Shown: positions 10,004 to 17,190 of the stretch, piece after piece
How positions within the stretch are numbered: the stretch's first letter is position 1
How the letters are laid out: the number at the start of each line of letters is the position of its first letter
Assembly: GCA_020352645.1 (NCBI GenBank)
Contig: CP070683.1
Span: forward strand, 917,424-951,702
Direction of reading: 5' to 3'
From: Candidatus Bathyarchaeota archaeon
GTDB taxonomy: Archaea; Thermoproteota; Bathyarchaeia; Bathyarchaeales; SOJC01
Length of the DNA stretch: 34,279 bases
Notes under the pieces: model-generated
Told to the model about the DNA's origin: nothing
What the model saw: the letters and a program-made list of their open reading frames with translations, nothing else
Databases searched by the model: none
Made by a program: the position numbers and the translations under genes

Positions 10004-10347
10004 TTGACGTGGATAAAGCCATTGCTACTGCTGTCAAAACGGGTAAGGTAATCTTTGGAACCTGTCAAGCAGTAAGAAATGCGAGGACTGGTAAAGCTCG
10101 GCTGATTATTCTTGCTTCGAACGCTTTGCAGAAAGTTCGGGATGATCTAGAATACTATGGAAAATTATCACAGATCCCTATTTATACTCATAAAGGTACC
10201 AGCATAGATTTGGGAGTGATCTGTGGAAGGCCTTTCGCCATCTCAGCGCTAACAGTGAAAGAACCAGGCGACTCAGACGTTTTAGGACTAGGTGAAAAGG
10301 CAGAACCAATCCAGGATGTAACTGATGAGAAGACTGAGGAGTCTTAG
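10000..10347 (+). CDS. rpl30e: 50S ribosomal protein L30e
   Basis: L30e is an RNA-binding protein of the large ribosomal subunit belonging to the L7Ae/L30e kink-turn superfamily. The 115-residue chain shows the fold's signature strands and helix (KTGKVIFGTCQAVRNARTGK, LIILASNA, IPIYTHKGTSIDLG, GRPFAISAL). Residues after about 95 form an acidic extension that is not part of the core. It starts at an ATGA overlap with the rpoA stop, which implies translational coupling, and nusA begins one base after its stop. The position between rpoA and nusA is the standard archaeal gene order. Confidence 0.93.
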   Translation: MIDVDKAIATAVKTGKVIFGTCQAVRNARTGKARLIILASNALQKVRDDLEYYGKLSQIPIYTHKGTSIDLGVICGRPFAISALTVKEPGDSDVLGLGEKAEPIQDVTDEKTEES

Positions 10348-10348
10348 A

Positions 10349-10786
10349 ATGGCCAGCGGGATAAAACTGACAAGCAAGGAAATGCGTTACATAGCTCTTT
10401 TTGAAAGCATAACTGGTGCAGCGGTGAAAGATTGCATTCTTGACGACGATACTAACCGCGCCATCTTCATCGTTAAGGAAGGCGACATCGGAATGGCAAT
10501 AGGAAAAGGGGGCAAGAACATCCACCTCCTAGAACGCATGACTAGCAAGAAACATGAGATCATAGAGTTCTCTGATAAACCTGCTCAATTCATCAAGAAC
10601 GCATTGAAACCTGCCCATGTAAGAGAAATCAGGATAACAGAGAAGCCTGATGGAAAGTCCATTGCAGTTGTCGCTGTTGATCCAAGAGACAAAGGTGTCG
10701 CTATCGGGAGAAACGGAAGAAACGCTGATCGAATACGCTTTCTCGCAAAAAGATACTTTCAGATCCAAAGTGTTTCAATAACGTGA
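10349..10786 (+). CDS. nusA: Archaeal NusA-like transcription factor (two KH domains)
   Basis: Archaeal NusA is a short RNA-binding protein made only of KH domains, without the polymerase-binding part of bacterial NusA. This 145-residue protein shows one GXXG loop in GMAIGKGGKNIHLLE and a second in GVAIGRNGRNADRIRF. ATG at 10349 with GAGGAG at 10336-10341 is chosen over an upstream in-frame ATG at 10325, which lies inside rpl30e and adds residues not seen in the family. It is the last gene of the polymerase operon here; in most archaea rps12 and rps7 follow. Confidence 0.93.
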   Translation: MASGIKLTSKEMRYIALFESITGAAVKDCILDDDTNRAIFIVKEGDIGMAIGKGGKNIHLLERMTSKKHEIIEFSDKPAQFIKNALKPAHVREIRITEKPDGKSIAVVAVDPRDKGVAIGRNGRNADRIRFLAKRYFQIQSVSIT

Positions 10787-10815
10787 TTCAAGGGCTCTAC
10801 AGTAAGCGGATTATG

Positions 10816-10850
10816 TGCCCGCACAACTCTTGGAGAAACTGAAGCGGGCA
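10816..10850 (+). terminator. Inverted repeat after nusA, possible terminator
   Basis: TGCCCGC at 10816-10822 and GCGGGCA at 10844-10850 form a perfect 7-bp stem around a 21-base loop, 29 bases after the nusA stop. There is no T-tract directly behind it, so it may instead be a 3'-end stabilising structure. The rest of the spacer up to 10942 holds nothing I recognise. Confidence 0.35.
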
Positions 10851-10942
10851 ATACTAGATCAGAACTCTAAGCAGTCTTAATAGTTCTCTCTAATAGCTTG
10901 GCAATCTGATTGTTTCATACTGCTTGGACTCTTAGTTTCTTT

Positions 10943-11248
10943 CTAGCTTTCAATCCTCTCCAACTTAAAAATGACTGGTTTCTTTCCATCAGTGCAGGCT
11001 AGGTAGTAGGATTTTCGATCTTTCAGATTCTCTTCGCTCAAATAAAGACGTACAAGATGTTTCTGGAAGTCTGCGTAAGCCCAGTTGCTGAAGCCTTCAG
11101 GACAATCGGTGCCATCCATTATGAATTCTTGTCCCACTTTTTGTCTTGAGCAGGGTCCTGGATATCCTCCGAAATATTGCGGTATATTTCCGCCAAATAC
11201 TTCTCTTGTAGTGAATTCTTTCACTACAGTGATTTTCAGTTTAGTCAT
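10943..11248 (-). CDS. TIGR04076 family protein
   Basis: This 101-residue protein matches the conserved plan of the TIGR04076 family: a start like MTKLKITVVKEF, a VGQEFIMDG segment, a CPEGFSNWAYADF segment and the terminal CTDGKKPVIFKLERIE. The family is small, occurs in bacteria and archaea, often with anaerobic metabolism, and has no established function. Cysteines at about 33, 49 and 84 are conserved-looking. It stands alone on the minus strand, convergent with nusA and downstream of hdrA in the same direction with a gap of 186 bases, so it may have its own promoter. I do not assign a function. Confidence 0.75.
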   Translation of the reverse strand: MTKLKITVVKEFTTREVFGGNIPQYFGGYPGPCSRQKVGQEFIMDGTDCPEGFSNWAYADFQKHLVRLYLSEENLKDRKSYYLACTDGKKPVIFKLERIES

Positions 11249-11392
11249 ATTATCGCTTTCAAATGTCAGCTGGGGGGTCAGATTAGACCATTTTAGCTAA
11301 GACTTTACTTCGCACGTTTTGAATTGAGTCTGCGTTTGGAAAGGAATTTCTGGAGTATGCATGTGCTGTGTCTGAGGATGTGTTGTTTCGCC

Positions 11393-11406
11393 TGATGACT
11401 TCATCA
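11393..11406. repeat. Short palindrome downstream of hdrA
   Basis: TGATGA and TCATCA flank a 2-base centre, giving a perfect 14-base palindrome 29 bases beyond the hdrA stop and about 145 bases upstream of the TIGR04076 start. It could be a transcription factor site for the latter gene or chance. Confidence 0.25.
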
Positions 11407-11434
11407 TTGGGGAGGGGAAGGTAACGAGAGAAGA

Positions 11435-13876
11435 TTAGCTGCCTGTTGATTTCTTCTTGGCCATCATCCTATCCAGGATCGGCTTAATCTTTGCGTTTTC
11501 TGCGCTGATCTTCTCCGGACCTAGTTCCTTCAATTGCCCACCCATCTCTTTCATGAGTTCTGCGAACTTCAGCCCTTCTGCGGCTGAAACATACTCAACT
11601 CTGAAGCGTTGAGGACTCAAACCAAGTTTCTCCAGCATCGGCGCTAAGGCATCCATTCGAGCCTTCATCTTCCAGTTTCCGCTGATATAGTGACAATCGT
11701 AAGGTAGATGGCATGCACCAATTAACACCATGCCTGCTCCAAGTCGGAAGGCTTCTAAGACAAAATCCCTATCTACGCGTCCAGAGCACATTAATCTGAT
11801 AGGCCTGATAAGAGGTGGATACTCGAATCGGCTTGTGCCTGCCAAGTCGGCGCCTGCGTAACAACACCAATTACACAGGAATCCTAGGATTTTGTTTTCA
11901 GGATTCTCATCCAAAGCCGCGCTTATTTGAGCGAAGATTTGCTCGTCTGTGAAGTGATTCTGTGTAATGGCGTCGGCAGGGCATTCTGCAACGCACGTAC
12001 CGCAGCCGTGACACATAGCTGTTAAGACCTCTGCGGGCTTACCTTCAAGCGCTTCTATTGCTCCATAAGGGCACCGTTCCGCGCATATGCCGCACTTGAC
12101 TTTTGTGTTCCTGCATTTCTCAGGGTCAACATTTGCAACGATAGGCTCTATTTTCCATTTCTCTTTTGAGAGGATTGTTGCAGCTCGGGCTGCAGCTCCA
12201 CTTCCTTGAGACACACTATATGGAATATCTTTTGGAGCTTGGCAAGCTCCAGCAAGAAATATCCCATCAGCTGGCGTATCCATCGGCTTCAGTTTTGGGT
12301 GGCTTTCCATGAAGAAGCCATCAGTTCCTCTTGAGATGTTAAGAGCTCTAGCCATGTCGGCTGCATCTGATTTGGGTACAGCTGCCGTACATAAGACAAC
12401 CATTTCGGCAGGTAACTCAATTGGCTGGTTTAGGGTCATGTCTTCTGCCCTAATAGTTAAGTTCTTGGTTTCCGCGTCTTCGAGGATGTGGCTTGTGCGT
12501 CCTCTAATGAAGTTTACGCCTAGGTTTCGTGCTCGTCTGTAGAACTCCTCGTAGCCTTTGAAGTGAGCCCGTATGTCCATGTAAATGATGTAGACCTCCA
12601 CTTCGTCTTTGTACTTCTCTTTTAGAAGGATTGCATTTTTCAAAGCATACATACAGCAGAACCCTGAGCAATACTCGTATTTCTTGAGGTTACGAGAGCC
12701 AACACACTGTATAAAAGCGACTGTGTGAGGTTTCTTGCCATCCGAAAAACGAATAACTTTGCCACCTGTCGGTCCAGCTGCCAAAATGAGTCTTTCAAAT
12801 TCCAAAGCAGTGATCACGTTGTCATATTTTCCATATCCATATAGTGGATCTTCAACGGGTAGATATACGTCGAAACCCGTGGCTACTACTATAGCACCTA
12901 CATCCAGCTCCACTTCTTCCGGGCTTTGCTCAAAGTTTATTGCTCGTCTTGCTCCGCAAGCGTCAACGCATTTGAAGCATTCGATGCAATGATCCATGTT
13001 CACAGTGTACACTAACGGAACAGCTTGCTCAAAAGGAATGGATATTGCTTTTCTGACGCCCATATTAATGTCCCATTCGTTTGGGTACTCGATGGGACAA
13101 GCTTCTCTGCATTCACCGCATCCAGTGCAGTTGTCTTTGATTACATATCTCGGGTTTTTGCGGATCTTAACCTTGAAGTTTCCAACGTAACCGGAGACGC
13201 TAACCAAATCCGCATAAGATATGATTTCGATGTTAGAGTGTCGACCTACGTCTACCATCTTAGGGCCTTCAATGCATATGCTGCAGTCGAGCGTGGGAAA
13301 TGTCTTGTCAAGCTGAGCCATATGGCCGCCGATGCTTTCAGTCTTTTCTAACAAGAATACTTTGTATCCCATTTCCGCGAGATCAAGAGCTGAGTTGATG
13401 CCTGCTATCCCACCGCCTATGACAAGTGCTCTGTCTGTCACGGGCACTTCGATTTCTTTCAGAGGCTGAAGCAGCCTAGCTTTCGCAACTGCCATTCGCA
13501 CGATTTCCTTGGCCTTTTCTGTTGCCTCCTTTGGAGTGCTAGGATGGCACCATGATGAGAATTCCCGTATGTTTGCCATTTCGAAGAAAAAGGGGTTCAG
13601 ATTTGCTTCAGCACAGGTTTTGCGGAATGTCGGCTCATGCATGCGTGGAGAACATGCTGCAACTACTACTCGGTTGAGCTTAAGCTCCTTTATTGCTTTC
13701 CTGATTTCTTCTTGTCCTGGATCAGCACATGTGTATCTATTGTCTTTTGTATAGACAACACCAGGCAACGTCTTTGCATATTCGATGACAGCTTTTACAT
13801 CGATTACTCCAGCTATGTTGAGGCCGCAATGACAGACAAATACGCCAATTCTCGGCTCTTCTTTTTTCAGGTTCAC
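11435..13876 (-). CDS. hdrA: Heterodisulfide reductase subunit A fused to MvhD
   Basis: HdrA is the FAD-containing, electron-bifurcating core of the soluble heterodisulfide reductase complex. The 813-residue chain has an N-terminal HdrA cluster domain (CHCGLNIAGVID at 15-26, AACSPRMHEPTF at about 74), the FAD dinucleotide loop IGGGIAGINS at about 153-162, a ferredoxin pair (C250-C260 and C297-C307 motifs), a second pair (C595-C602 and C622-C632), and then an MvhD/FrhD domain at about 662-775 with C668, C671, C672, C697, C722 and C728. MvhD normally links HdrA to a hydrogenase or formate dehydrogenase. HdrA-MvhD fusions are known in other archaea and sulfate reducers. The start is GTG directly after the hdrB stop, with GGGAG just upstream. 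No hydrogenase gene is in the window, so the electron donor is unknown. Confidence 0.93.
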   Translation of the reverse strand: MNLKKEEPRIGVFVCHCGLNIAGVIDVKAVIEYAKTLPGVVYTKDNRYTCADPGQEEIRKAIKELKLNRVVVAACSPRMHEPTFRKTCAEANLNPFFFEMANIREFSSWCHPSTPKEATEKAKEIVRMAVAKARLLQPLKEIEVPVTDRALVIGGGIAGINSALDLAEMGYKVFLLEKTESIGGHMAQLDKTFPTLDCSICIEGPKMVDVGRHSNIEIISYADLVSVSGYVGNFKVKIRKNPRYVIKDNCTGCGECREACPIEYPNEWDINMGVRKAISIPFEQAVPLVYTVNMDHCIECFKCVDACGARRAINFEQSPEEVELDVGAIVVATGFDVYLPVEDPLYGYGKYDNVITALEFERLILAAGPTGGKVIRFSDGKKPHTVAFIQCVGSRNLKKYEYCSGFCCMYALKNAILLKEKYKDEVEVYIIYMDIRAHFKGYEEFYRRARNLGVNFIRGRTSHILEDAETKNLTIRAEDMTLNQPIELPAEMVVLCTAAVPKSDAADMARALNISRGTDGFFMESHPKLKPMDTPADGIFLAGACQAPKDIPYSVSQGSGAAARAATILSKEKWKIEPIVANVDPEKCRNTKVKCGICAERCPYGAIEALEGKPAEVLTAMCHGCGTCVAECPADAITQNHFTDEQIFAQISAALDENPENKILGFLCNWCCYAGADLAGTSRFEYPPLIRPIRLMCSGRVDRDFVLEAFRLGAGMVLIGACHLPYDCHYISGNWKMKARMDALAPMLEKLGLSPQRFRVEYVSAAEGLKFAELMKEMGGQLKELGPEKISAENAKIKPILDRMMAKKKSTGS

Positions 13877-14785
13877 CTAGCTCCCTTCCATTGCGTACGG
13901 TGAGATTATGCCGCTTGGGTCTACTCGCAAGTCCCTCAAAGCCAAGTCACTGGAAGAAAAGCCCAACGCCAGACCTAAGAGCTGAGGATAATGCAGAACG
14001 GGAATCTTGAAAGTCTCGGTGAACATTCTTTCTATTCGCAGCTGGTTGGTGTCAAACATCATATGGCAGAATGGACATACAGTGACCAGGATTTGGGCGC
14101 CAGCGTTTCTCATGCTGGAGAGCTTTTCCCGAGCGAGTTGGAGGGGAATCTTGTCGTTTACACCAGCAATTGGAGCGCCGCAGCATGACAGTTTGTCCTT
14201 GTAGTCCACATGTTTGGCGCCTGTTGCTTCAATCAAATTCTTGAGAACCTCTGGATCTTCAGAGTTGTCGAAGCTAACTTGCTTGGATGGACGTGAAACA
14301 TGGCAGCCCGCATGATCAGCTACCTGCAGTTTTGTCAAAGGTTTCGTTACTGCATCTCTAATCTTCTCTAGACCCACGTCCTCTACTAATAGTTGCAGCA
14401 AATGCTTAGCTTCTACAGTACCATGAAACTCCATATTGATTTCTTTGAGGTAACCGTTGACTTTCTCCCTGAGCTCTTTGCTCTCCTTAAGTTTCTTGTT
14501 GACTTTCCGCAAAGTTCCAGCACACCCTGGGCATAGGGCAACAATGTCAAGTTTTTTCTGTTCAGCAACGCAGAGATTTCTAGCTGCTAAAGAAAGCATC
14601 ATCTCGTGATTAACAGGATCTATTGGAAGCCCGCAGCAGTTATAATCAGGCATTTCCACCAGTTTAACTCCAAGCTTTGCGAGAACCTTGCGTGTGGAGA
14701 TCTCGTAGCTTGAAACCCGATAAGGGATGGCGCAGCCTAAGAAGAGCAGAAATTCCTTGTTTGCAGACTGCCCTGATTTGATCAT
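13877..14785 (-). CDS. hdrB: Heterodisulfide reductase subunit B
   Basis: HdrB carries the active site that reduces a disulfide, using two unusual noncubane [4Fe-4S] clusters. Both CCG repeats are complete in the 302 residues: C18, C50-C51, C85 and C88, then C161, C201-C202, C237 and C240. The last 40 residues after the second CCG domain are typical of the family. It starts at an ATGA overlap with the hdrC stop and is followed immediately by the hdrA GTG, so hdrC, hdrB and hdrA are translationally coupled. In non-methanogens the physiological disulfide is often not CoM-S-S-CoB; nothing here tells which substrate is used. Confidence 0.94.
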   Translation of the reverse strand: MIKSGQSANKEFLLFLGCAIPYRVSSYEISTRKVLAKLGVKLVEMPDYNCCGLPIDPVNHEMMLSLAARNLCVAEQKKLDIVALCPGCAGTLRKVNKKLKESKELREKVNGYLKEINMEFHGTVEAKHLLQLLVEDVGLEKIRDAVTKPLTKLQVADHAGCHVSRPSKQVSFDNSEDPEVLKNLIEATGAKHVDYKDKLSCCGAPIAGVNDKIPLQLAREKLSSMRNAGAQILVTVCPFCHMMFDTNQLRIERMFTETFKIPVLHYPQLLGLALGFSSSDLALRDLRVDPSGIISPYAMEGS

Positions 14786-15360
14786 TTTCGTTCAGTTTCC
14801 TTCAGCGTCTTTGAAAATCCAGTTGCATTAGCTAATTTCAACATGTCATTGAGGTCGCTCTTGGGCAAGGGTGGTAATCCAACGATTTCTCTCTTCTTAA
14901 GTCGCAATTCGGGGATTTCGTAAGCAACGCCAATTCTCAGAATATTGGACCCCAATTCTCTGAAAATCAATGGCATGAATCCCTCTCTCACCGCGAAATT
15001 CCTCAGAATTCGAATCACGCTTGCCACCTCAACATCCTGCGGGCAACGATCTGTGCATGTGAAACAAGCTGCACACAGCCAAAGGGTGTCGCTAGAGAGC
15101 ACTCTGTCTCTCAAGCCAAGCTGAGCCATGCGTATTATCATCCGAGGCCTATAGGTGTCGCTAAACCTAGCGATAGGGCAGTCGGAGGTGCATGTGCCAC
15201 ATTGAAAACATTGTTTGAGCTTCTCTCCATCATGCATCGCACTGATCTCATACTTGAAGCCAAGATTGAGTTCATGAGCTCTTATAGGTGCATTAATGCC
15301 GATCCGGGCTGCTTTTCCAGCATCCTCATCTCTTCCTGGTTTTGCCGCGGCATCTGACAT
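14782..15360 (-). CDS. hdrC: Heterodisulfide reductase subunit C
   Basis: HdrC passes electrons from HdrA to HdrB through two [4Fe-4S] clusters. The 192-residue protein shows both motifs: C51, C54, C57, C61 and C96, C99, C102, C106. The first 45 residues are a longer and more charged N-terminal part than the minimal subunit; the rest is typical. No membrane segment is present, so this is the soluble HdrABC type and not membrane-bound HdrDE. The ATG begins one base after the stop of the polyferredoxin gene and the stop overlaps the hdrB start. Confidence 0.93.
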   Translation of the reverse strand: MSDAAAKPGRDEDAGKAARIGINAPIRAHELNLGFKYEISAMHDGEKLKQCFQCGTCTSDCPIARFSDTYRPRMIIRMAQLGLRDRVLSSDTLWLCAACFTCTDRCPQDVEVASVIRILRNFAVREGFMPLIFRELGSNILRIGVAYEIPELRLKKREIVGLPPLPKSDLNDMLKLANATGFSKTLKETERK

Positions 15361-15361
15361 T

Positions 15362-16252
15362 CTATTTTTTCCTCTCCATCATACGTCTTTTCACAGCTTC
15401 CATAGTTCTCTTTCTTCCTTTTCCACGAAGTTCTTTAGTCATTTCAGTTGTGGAGGTCAACTTTTCCAGAGCCTTGTTCCATGCCCCTGAGCGAACAGGA
15501 GTGTGGTAGATTGTTGCACGAGAAAGCTCTAGCGCCCCTTCTTCTGGGCAAGCGATCCTGCATGCGCCACAGTATGTGCAGAATTGCTCGTTAACATATA
15601 TTTTCCCGTCTTTATCAGAGAGATAGAGAGCGTTAGGTATTGGGCAGACATCTAAACAATCTTGGCAGCTGCTGGGGCACTTTTCTCTGTTGATCTTCAG
15701 TTTTCCAGTGAATATATTGCGGATGTGAATAGCATCTTCGGGGCATTTTGCTTCGCAGATATGACAAGCAGGGCATTTCTCTTCTTGAGCGTCTACTATG
15801 ACCGACTTAGTCTTAGGGTTCGATTTGACAGAGATTATTTCCAGTGGGCAAGCCTTCTCGCATTCAACGCAGTCTGGTGGGCATTTCTCTGTGTCCACAG
15901 AGATTTCATGTATAAGCTGGGGAAAACTCTCCTTTTCCACAACGACTTCGACATCTCTTCCATCTATGTTGACTTGTGCTGCACCAAAAGGGCAAATGGC
16001 GCTACATATACCGCAATAATCGCACTTTGTCTCTTCTACATCAACTGTTGGACAAGCAGCCTTCTGGCCTCGTTGTTTCAGTTGCCTTTTTGTTTCAAGG
16101 GCTTCTCTGGGGCAAACTAGGCTGCACAACTCGCATCCTACACACAATTTTCGGTCGATGACCAGCCTGTACTTTTTCGCATGTTGCGTTCTTTCTATTA
16201 TAAGGCAGTTGCCCGCTTCAGACTTTCGAATTCTCATCGGCATGCCTGTCAC
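15362..16252 (-). CDS. Polyferredoxin with six [4Fe-4S] motifs (FwdF-like)
   Basis: The 296-residue protein holds six four-cysteine cluster motifs: C37-C47, C77-C87, C124-C135, C160-C170, C192-C203 and C225-C235. The third and fifth have the expanded spacing CxxxCxxC (CPPDC and CPSSC). Tandem ferredoxins of this kind act as electron wires, as FwdF does between heterodisulfide reductase and formylmethanofuran dehydrogenase, or MvhB next to hydrogenases. The last 50 residues are a basic tail without clusters. It is the first gene of the hdr operon, one base before hdrC. The outermost start is GTG at 16252; ATG at 16243 with GGTGA five bases upstream is an equally good choice and shortens the protein by three residues. 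The physiological partner is not encoded here. Confidence 0.85.
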   Translation of the reverse strand: MTGMPMRIRKSEAGNCLIIERTQHAKKYRLVIDRKLCVGCELCSLVCPREALETKRQLKQRGQKAACPTVDVEETKCDYCGICSAICPFGAAQVNIDGRDVEVVVEKESFPQLIHEISVDTEKCPPDCVECEKACPLEIISVKSNPKTKSVIVDAQEEKCPACHICEAKCPEDAIHIRNIFTGKLKINREKCPSSCQDCLDVCPIPNALYLSDKDGKIYVNEQFCTYCGACRIACPEEGALELSRATIYHTPVRSGAWNKALEKLTSTTEMTKELRGKGRKRTMEAVKRRMMERKK

Positions 16253-16322
16253 CCGATATAGAGCATAAACATCGCATGTAACAACGCAATTGTCTGCTTA
16301 AGACCTTGACATAAGTAAAGGT

Positions 16323-16330
16323 CTATATAT
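16323..16330 (-). promoter_or_regulatory. Candidate TATA box for the polyferredoxin-hdrCBA operon
   Basis: TATATATA read on the minus strand lies about 75 bases before the first start codon and would give a leader of about 50 bases. The spacer 16253-16494 separates this operon from a divergent plus-strand gene. Confidence 0.4.
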
Positions 16331-16422
16331 AGTTTCCATGTTTGCCACGGCAACTCGGTGTTAGCATGCTCAAAGGAAAGCTGCCCAGTTTTGCTCATAT
16401 CATGAGTGTATATCCATAGCGA

Positions 16423-16450
16423 GTTTTCTCTTGATGATCGAGAAGAAAAC
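16423..16450. repeat. Imperfect hairpin between divergent operons
   Basis: GTTTTCT and AGAAAAC flank an inner CTTG/CGAG stem with one bulged A and a 5-base loop. It lies between the hdr-operon promoter and the TATA box of the plus-strand gene, where an operator or an early transcript structure would be plausible. Confidence 0.3.
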
Positions 16451-16466
16451 CTACTTGCAGTAGAGG

Positions 16467-16475
16467 TTAAATATT
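16467..16475 (+). promoter_or_regulatory. Candidate TATA box for the DUF2095-like gene
   Basis: TTAAATATT would set a transcription start near 16497. This is close to the upstream GTG (16495) and about 25 bases before the ATG at 16522, so the transcript is leaderless or has a short leader. Confidence 0.45.
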
Positions 16476-16521
16476 CGTTCTTGAATAGAAAAAAGTGAAG
16501 GGTCTGACACGGCGAGTCGAG

Positions 16522-16872
16522 ATGGAGATTAGCAAGGATGATTTCCGAAGGATGTTCCCTAAGTTGGCGAAGGAAATGAGAAAAGATAGGCTCAAGGTCA
16601 CGATGAATTCTATCCGTTCAAGCAAAAGAACCGCTGAGAAGAAGACAGCAGCTCAAAGAAACTTCTCGAACTATAACCCTGACATAATCGATTTCCTGCG
16701 AAGATGTGATAACAAGGCGCAAGCAGAAGAAATAATAACCTACATGGAAAACCGTGGCGAGATAACGCTGAACTACGCAAGAAAATTGCGTCAACAGCTT
16801 CGGAATAATGGTGTGCGTAGCTTTGGTTCGAAGAAAGAAGAAGGCTACTATTTCGAAATGAGCGAAGGCTAG
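16522..16872 (+). CDS. DUF2095 family protein
   Basis: This basic protein of 116 residues (125 if the GTG at 16495 is used) matches my recollection of the archaeal DUF2095 family: a start like MEISKDDFRRMFPKLAKEM, a central YNPDIIDFLRRCDNKAQAEE, and the ending LRKQL-type helix followed by NNGVRSFGSKKEEGYY. The C-terminal half reads like a small helical domain in which a GEIT turn separates helices, reminiscent of a winged helix, but no function is established. ATG at 16522 is preferred because the family pattern starts there. It is divergent from the hdr operon and followed by a strong hairpin at 16898-16920, so it is probably a single-gene transcript. Confidence 0.7.
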   Translation: MEISKDDFRRMFPKLAKEMRKDRLKVTMNSIRSSKRTAEKKTAAQRNFSNYNPDIIDFLRRCDNKAQAEEIITYMENRGEITLNYARKLRQQLRNNGVRSFGSKKEEGYYFEMSEG

Positions 16873-16897
16873 TCTGTCCGACATTGACCTCTGAGGG

Positions 16898-16920
16898 CGA
16901 GGGTGGAGTTTCCACACTCG
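16898..16920 (+). terminator. Hairpin terminator candidate after the DUF2095-like gene
   Basis: The arms CGAGGGTGGA and TCCACACTCG form a 10-bp stem with one mismatch and a 3-base loop, 25 bases after the stop codon, followed by a pyrimidine-rich stretch. It is the most stable-looking hairpin of the non-coding part of the window. Confidence 0.5.
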
Positions 16921-17160
16921 TAATCCATTCTTTCCGCATATGACTAATACTGAACTTAGTCTACATTTCTTGATGGAGCTAGAATCTTCATCGTCATAGC
17001 GTTACAGTAGCGCAGGAAACATCTAGGAAGGCTGGAAACTCGTGAAATCTGTCTAAGCTCTATGCGACTTCGGGAGAAAAGTTTCAGGCTGGCGAAATGA
17101 CACCTTTACTCACTTGATTTCCCTTGTTCAAAGGAAAGTAAATAAGGATAACCTGTAATA

Positions 17161-17180
17161 CTTAGGAAGACCGGCCTAAG
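17161..17180 (+). promoter_or_regulatory. Hairpin overlapping the ribosome-binding site of the membrane protein gene
   Basis: CTTAGG and CCTAAG form a perfect 6-bp stem with an 8-base loop. The 3' arm runs into the GAGG (17180-17183) that serves the ATG at 17191, so the fold could limit ribosome access or be a protein site. Confidence 0.4.
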
Positions 17181-17190
17181 AGGCATGAAA

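Larger units (their letters stand above)
16873..17184 (+). other. 312-base spacer with several inverted repeats
   Basis: No gene was found in any frame. The stretch holds a strong hairpin at 16898-16920, a 6-bp inverted repeat GACTAA/TTAGTC at 16942-16961, a TATA-like GTAAATAAG at 17138-17146 and a hairpin at 17161-17180 just before the next gene. The middle part, about 16965-17130, is unexplained; I saw no C/D box or H/ACA motif in it. Confidence 0.5.

Noticed and set aside
15662-16120. 152-residue plus-strand open frame, hydrophobic in places
   Set aside because: It is antisense to the cysteine-rich polyferredoxin; the codon pattern of the cluster motifs produces it.
16430-16508. Possible C/D box RNA (TTGATGA followed by a distant CTGA)
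   Set aside because: The first base of the C box is wrong, no C'/D' pair is present, and the segment overlaps a promoter and a start codon.
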